The notes beneath the pieces are model-generated. The model was not told the origin of the DNA, searched no databases, and saw only the letters and a program-made list of their open reading frames with translations. A stretch of 64,000 nt of DNA from Myxacorys chilensis ATA2-1-KO14 (GTDB taxonomy: Bacteria; Cyanobacteriota; Cyanobacteriia; Leptolyngbyales; Leptolyngbyaceae). The position numbers were made by a program, and so were the translations under genes. Below, one piece after another: positions 63,866-64,000 of the stretch (positions are counted from its first letter, which is position 1; each line of letters starts with the position of its first letter). The stretch covers positions 1 to 64,000 of the forward strand of contig JAHHHP010000016.1 in NCBI GenBank assembly GCA_019359275.1. The letters run 5' to 3'.

Positions 63866-64000
63866 TTACCGTCCCAATTTGTTCGGGATGCCCTCACAAC
63901 CGCCTGGAATGGTGCCTCGGCTCCTCGACCCGCCCCAGGCGCAGCAGTAGTAGCGTTGAGCCTCTGACAAATCCTTGGCGTCTGTGAAATCCGCTCCTTC
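63866..64000 (-). CDS. Pentapeptide-repeat protein, C-terminal part (partial)
   Basis: A minus-strand frame enters from the right edge and reads 44 codons to a TAA at 63868-63866. It begins EGADFTDAKDLSEAQRYYCC, the end of a pentapeptide-repeat array, and finishes 'TIPGGCEGIPNKLGR'. This Cys-containing ending is shared by other cyanobacterial pentapeptide proteins, judged from memory. The rest lies outside the window, and no function can be given. Confidence 0.7.
   Translation of the reverse strand, partial: EGADFTDAKDLSEAQRYYCCAWGGSRSRGTIPGGCEGIPNKLGR

Overview
The window reads as chromosomal DNA of a cyanobacterium, probably a filamentous non-heterocystous (Leptolyngbya/Oscillatoriales-like) one. 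Support comes from chlorophyll synthase, HemJ, a PetP-type protein, the cyanobacterial ndhA-I-G-E block, the purC-bamA-lpxC-fabZ-lpxA-lpxB cluster, a BvdR-type biliverdin reductase, many cyanobacteria-specific DUF proteins, and the abundant HIP1-type GCGATCGC motif. The genus is inference; no rRNA or tRNA gene was found.

Layout. 1-2.9 kb is a scarred accessory patch: a gene 3' remnant, a DUF2934 protein, an 872-bp IS5/IS427-type element with a broken transposase, a GIY-YIG protein, and an array of short TTAGSCAST repeats at the point where comM has lost its 5' end. 4.3-8.3 kb holds a lipase-like hydrolase and a papain-family protease with a long acidic repeat tail, bracketed by a decayed copy of the purB 5' region and by purB itself. 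8.4-19.3 kb is core: SH3b protein, PetP, Get3d-like ATPase with chlG, a class A PBP, a small membrane protein, and rsmB, dprA, hemJ. 19.3-19.9 kb is a gene-free segment with five DnaA-box-like motifs and a large dyad, a candidate replication origin. 19.9-33.4 kb holds ispE, a secreted protein, a MoxR/DUF58 pair, two unrelated 21-bp repeat arrays, a DUF1902/HicA toxin-antitoxin pair, ruvA, a sucrose-phosphate phosphatase, mobA, a TIGR02587/TIGR02588 pair and rtcB with a palindrome over its promoter. 33.4-41.2 kb has an isolated GvpF/L-family protein and the outer-envelope cluster (lipid A synthesis, BamA) with purC. 41.3-51 kb has cytosine deaminase, citrate synthase, NDH-1 membrane and ferredoxin-like subunits, NAD kinase and two glycosyltransferases. 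51-57.4 kb has an SLH lipoprotein, small unknowns, hupE behind a cobalamin riboswitch, an exported methyltransferase-like protein and an RDD protein paired with a membrane protein. 57.7-62.2 kb is a three-gene efflux operon (HlyD adaptor, MFS, DHA2 MFS). bvdR and the C-terminus of a pentapeptide-repeat protein close the window.

Genes that appear to work together: lpxC-fabZ-lpxA-lpxB (first steps of lipid A) with bamA; ndhA-I-G-E followed by nadK; Get3d with chlG; the efflux trio; the toxin-antitoxin pair; and the riboswitch with its putative cobalt transporter. I found no unambiguous new multi-gene system. The points most worth checking are the candidate origin, the broken comM with its repeat array, the 21-bp heptad-coding arrays, the protease bracketed by purB 5' copies, and the palindromic rtcB promoter.
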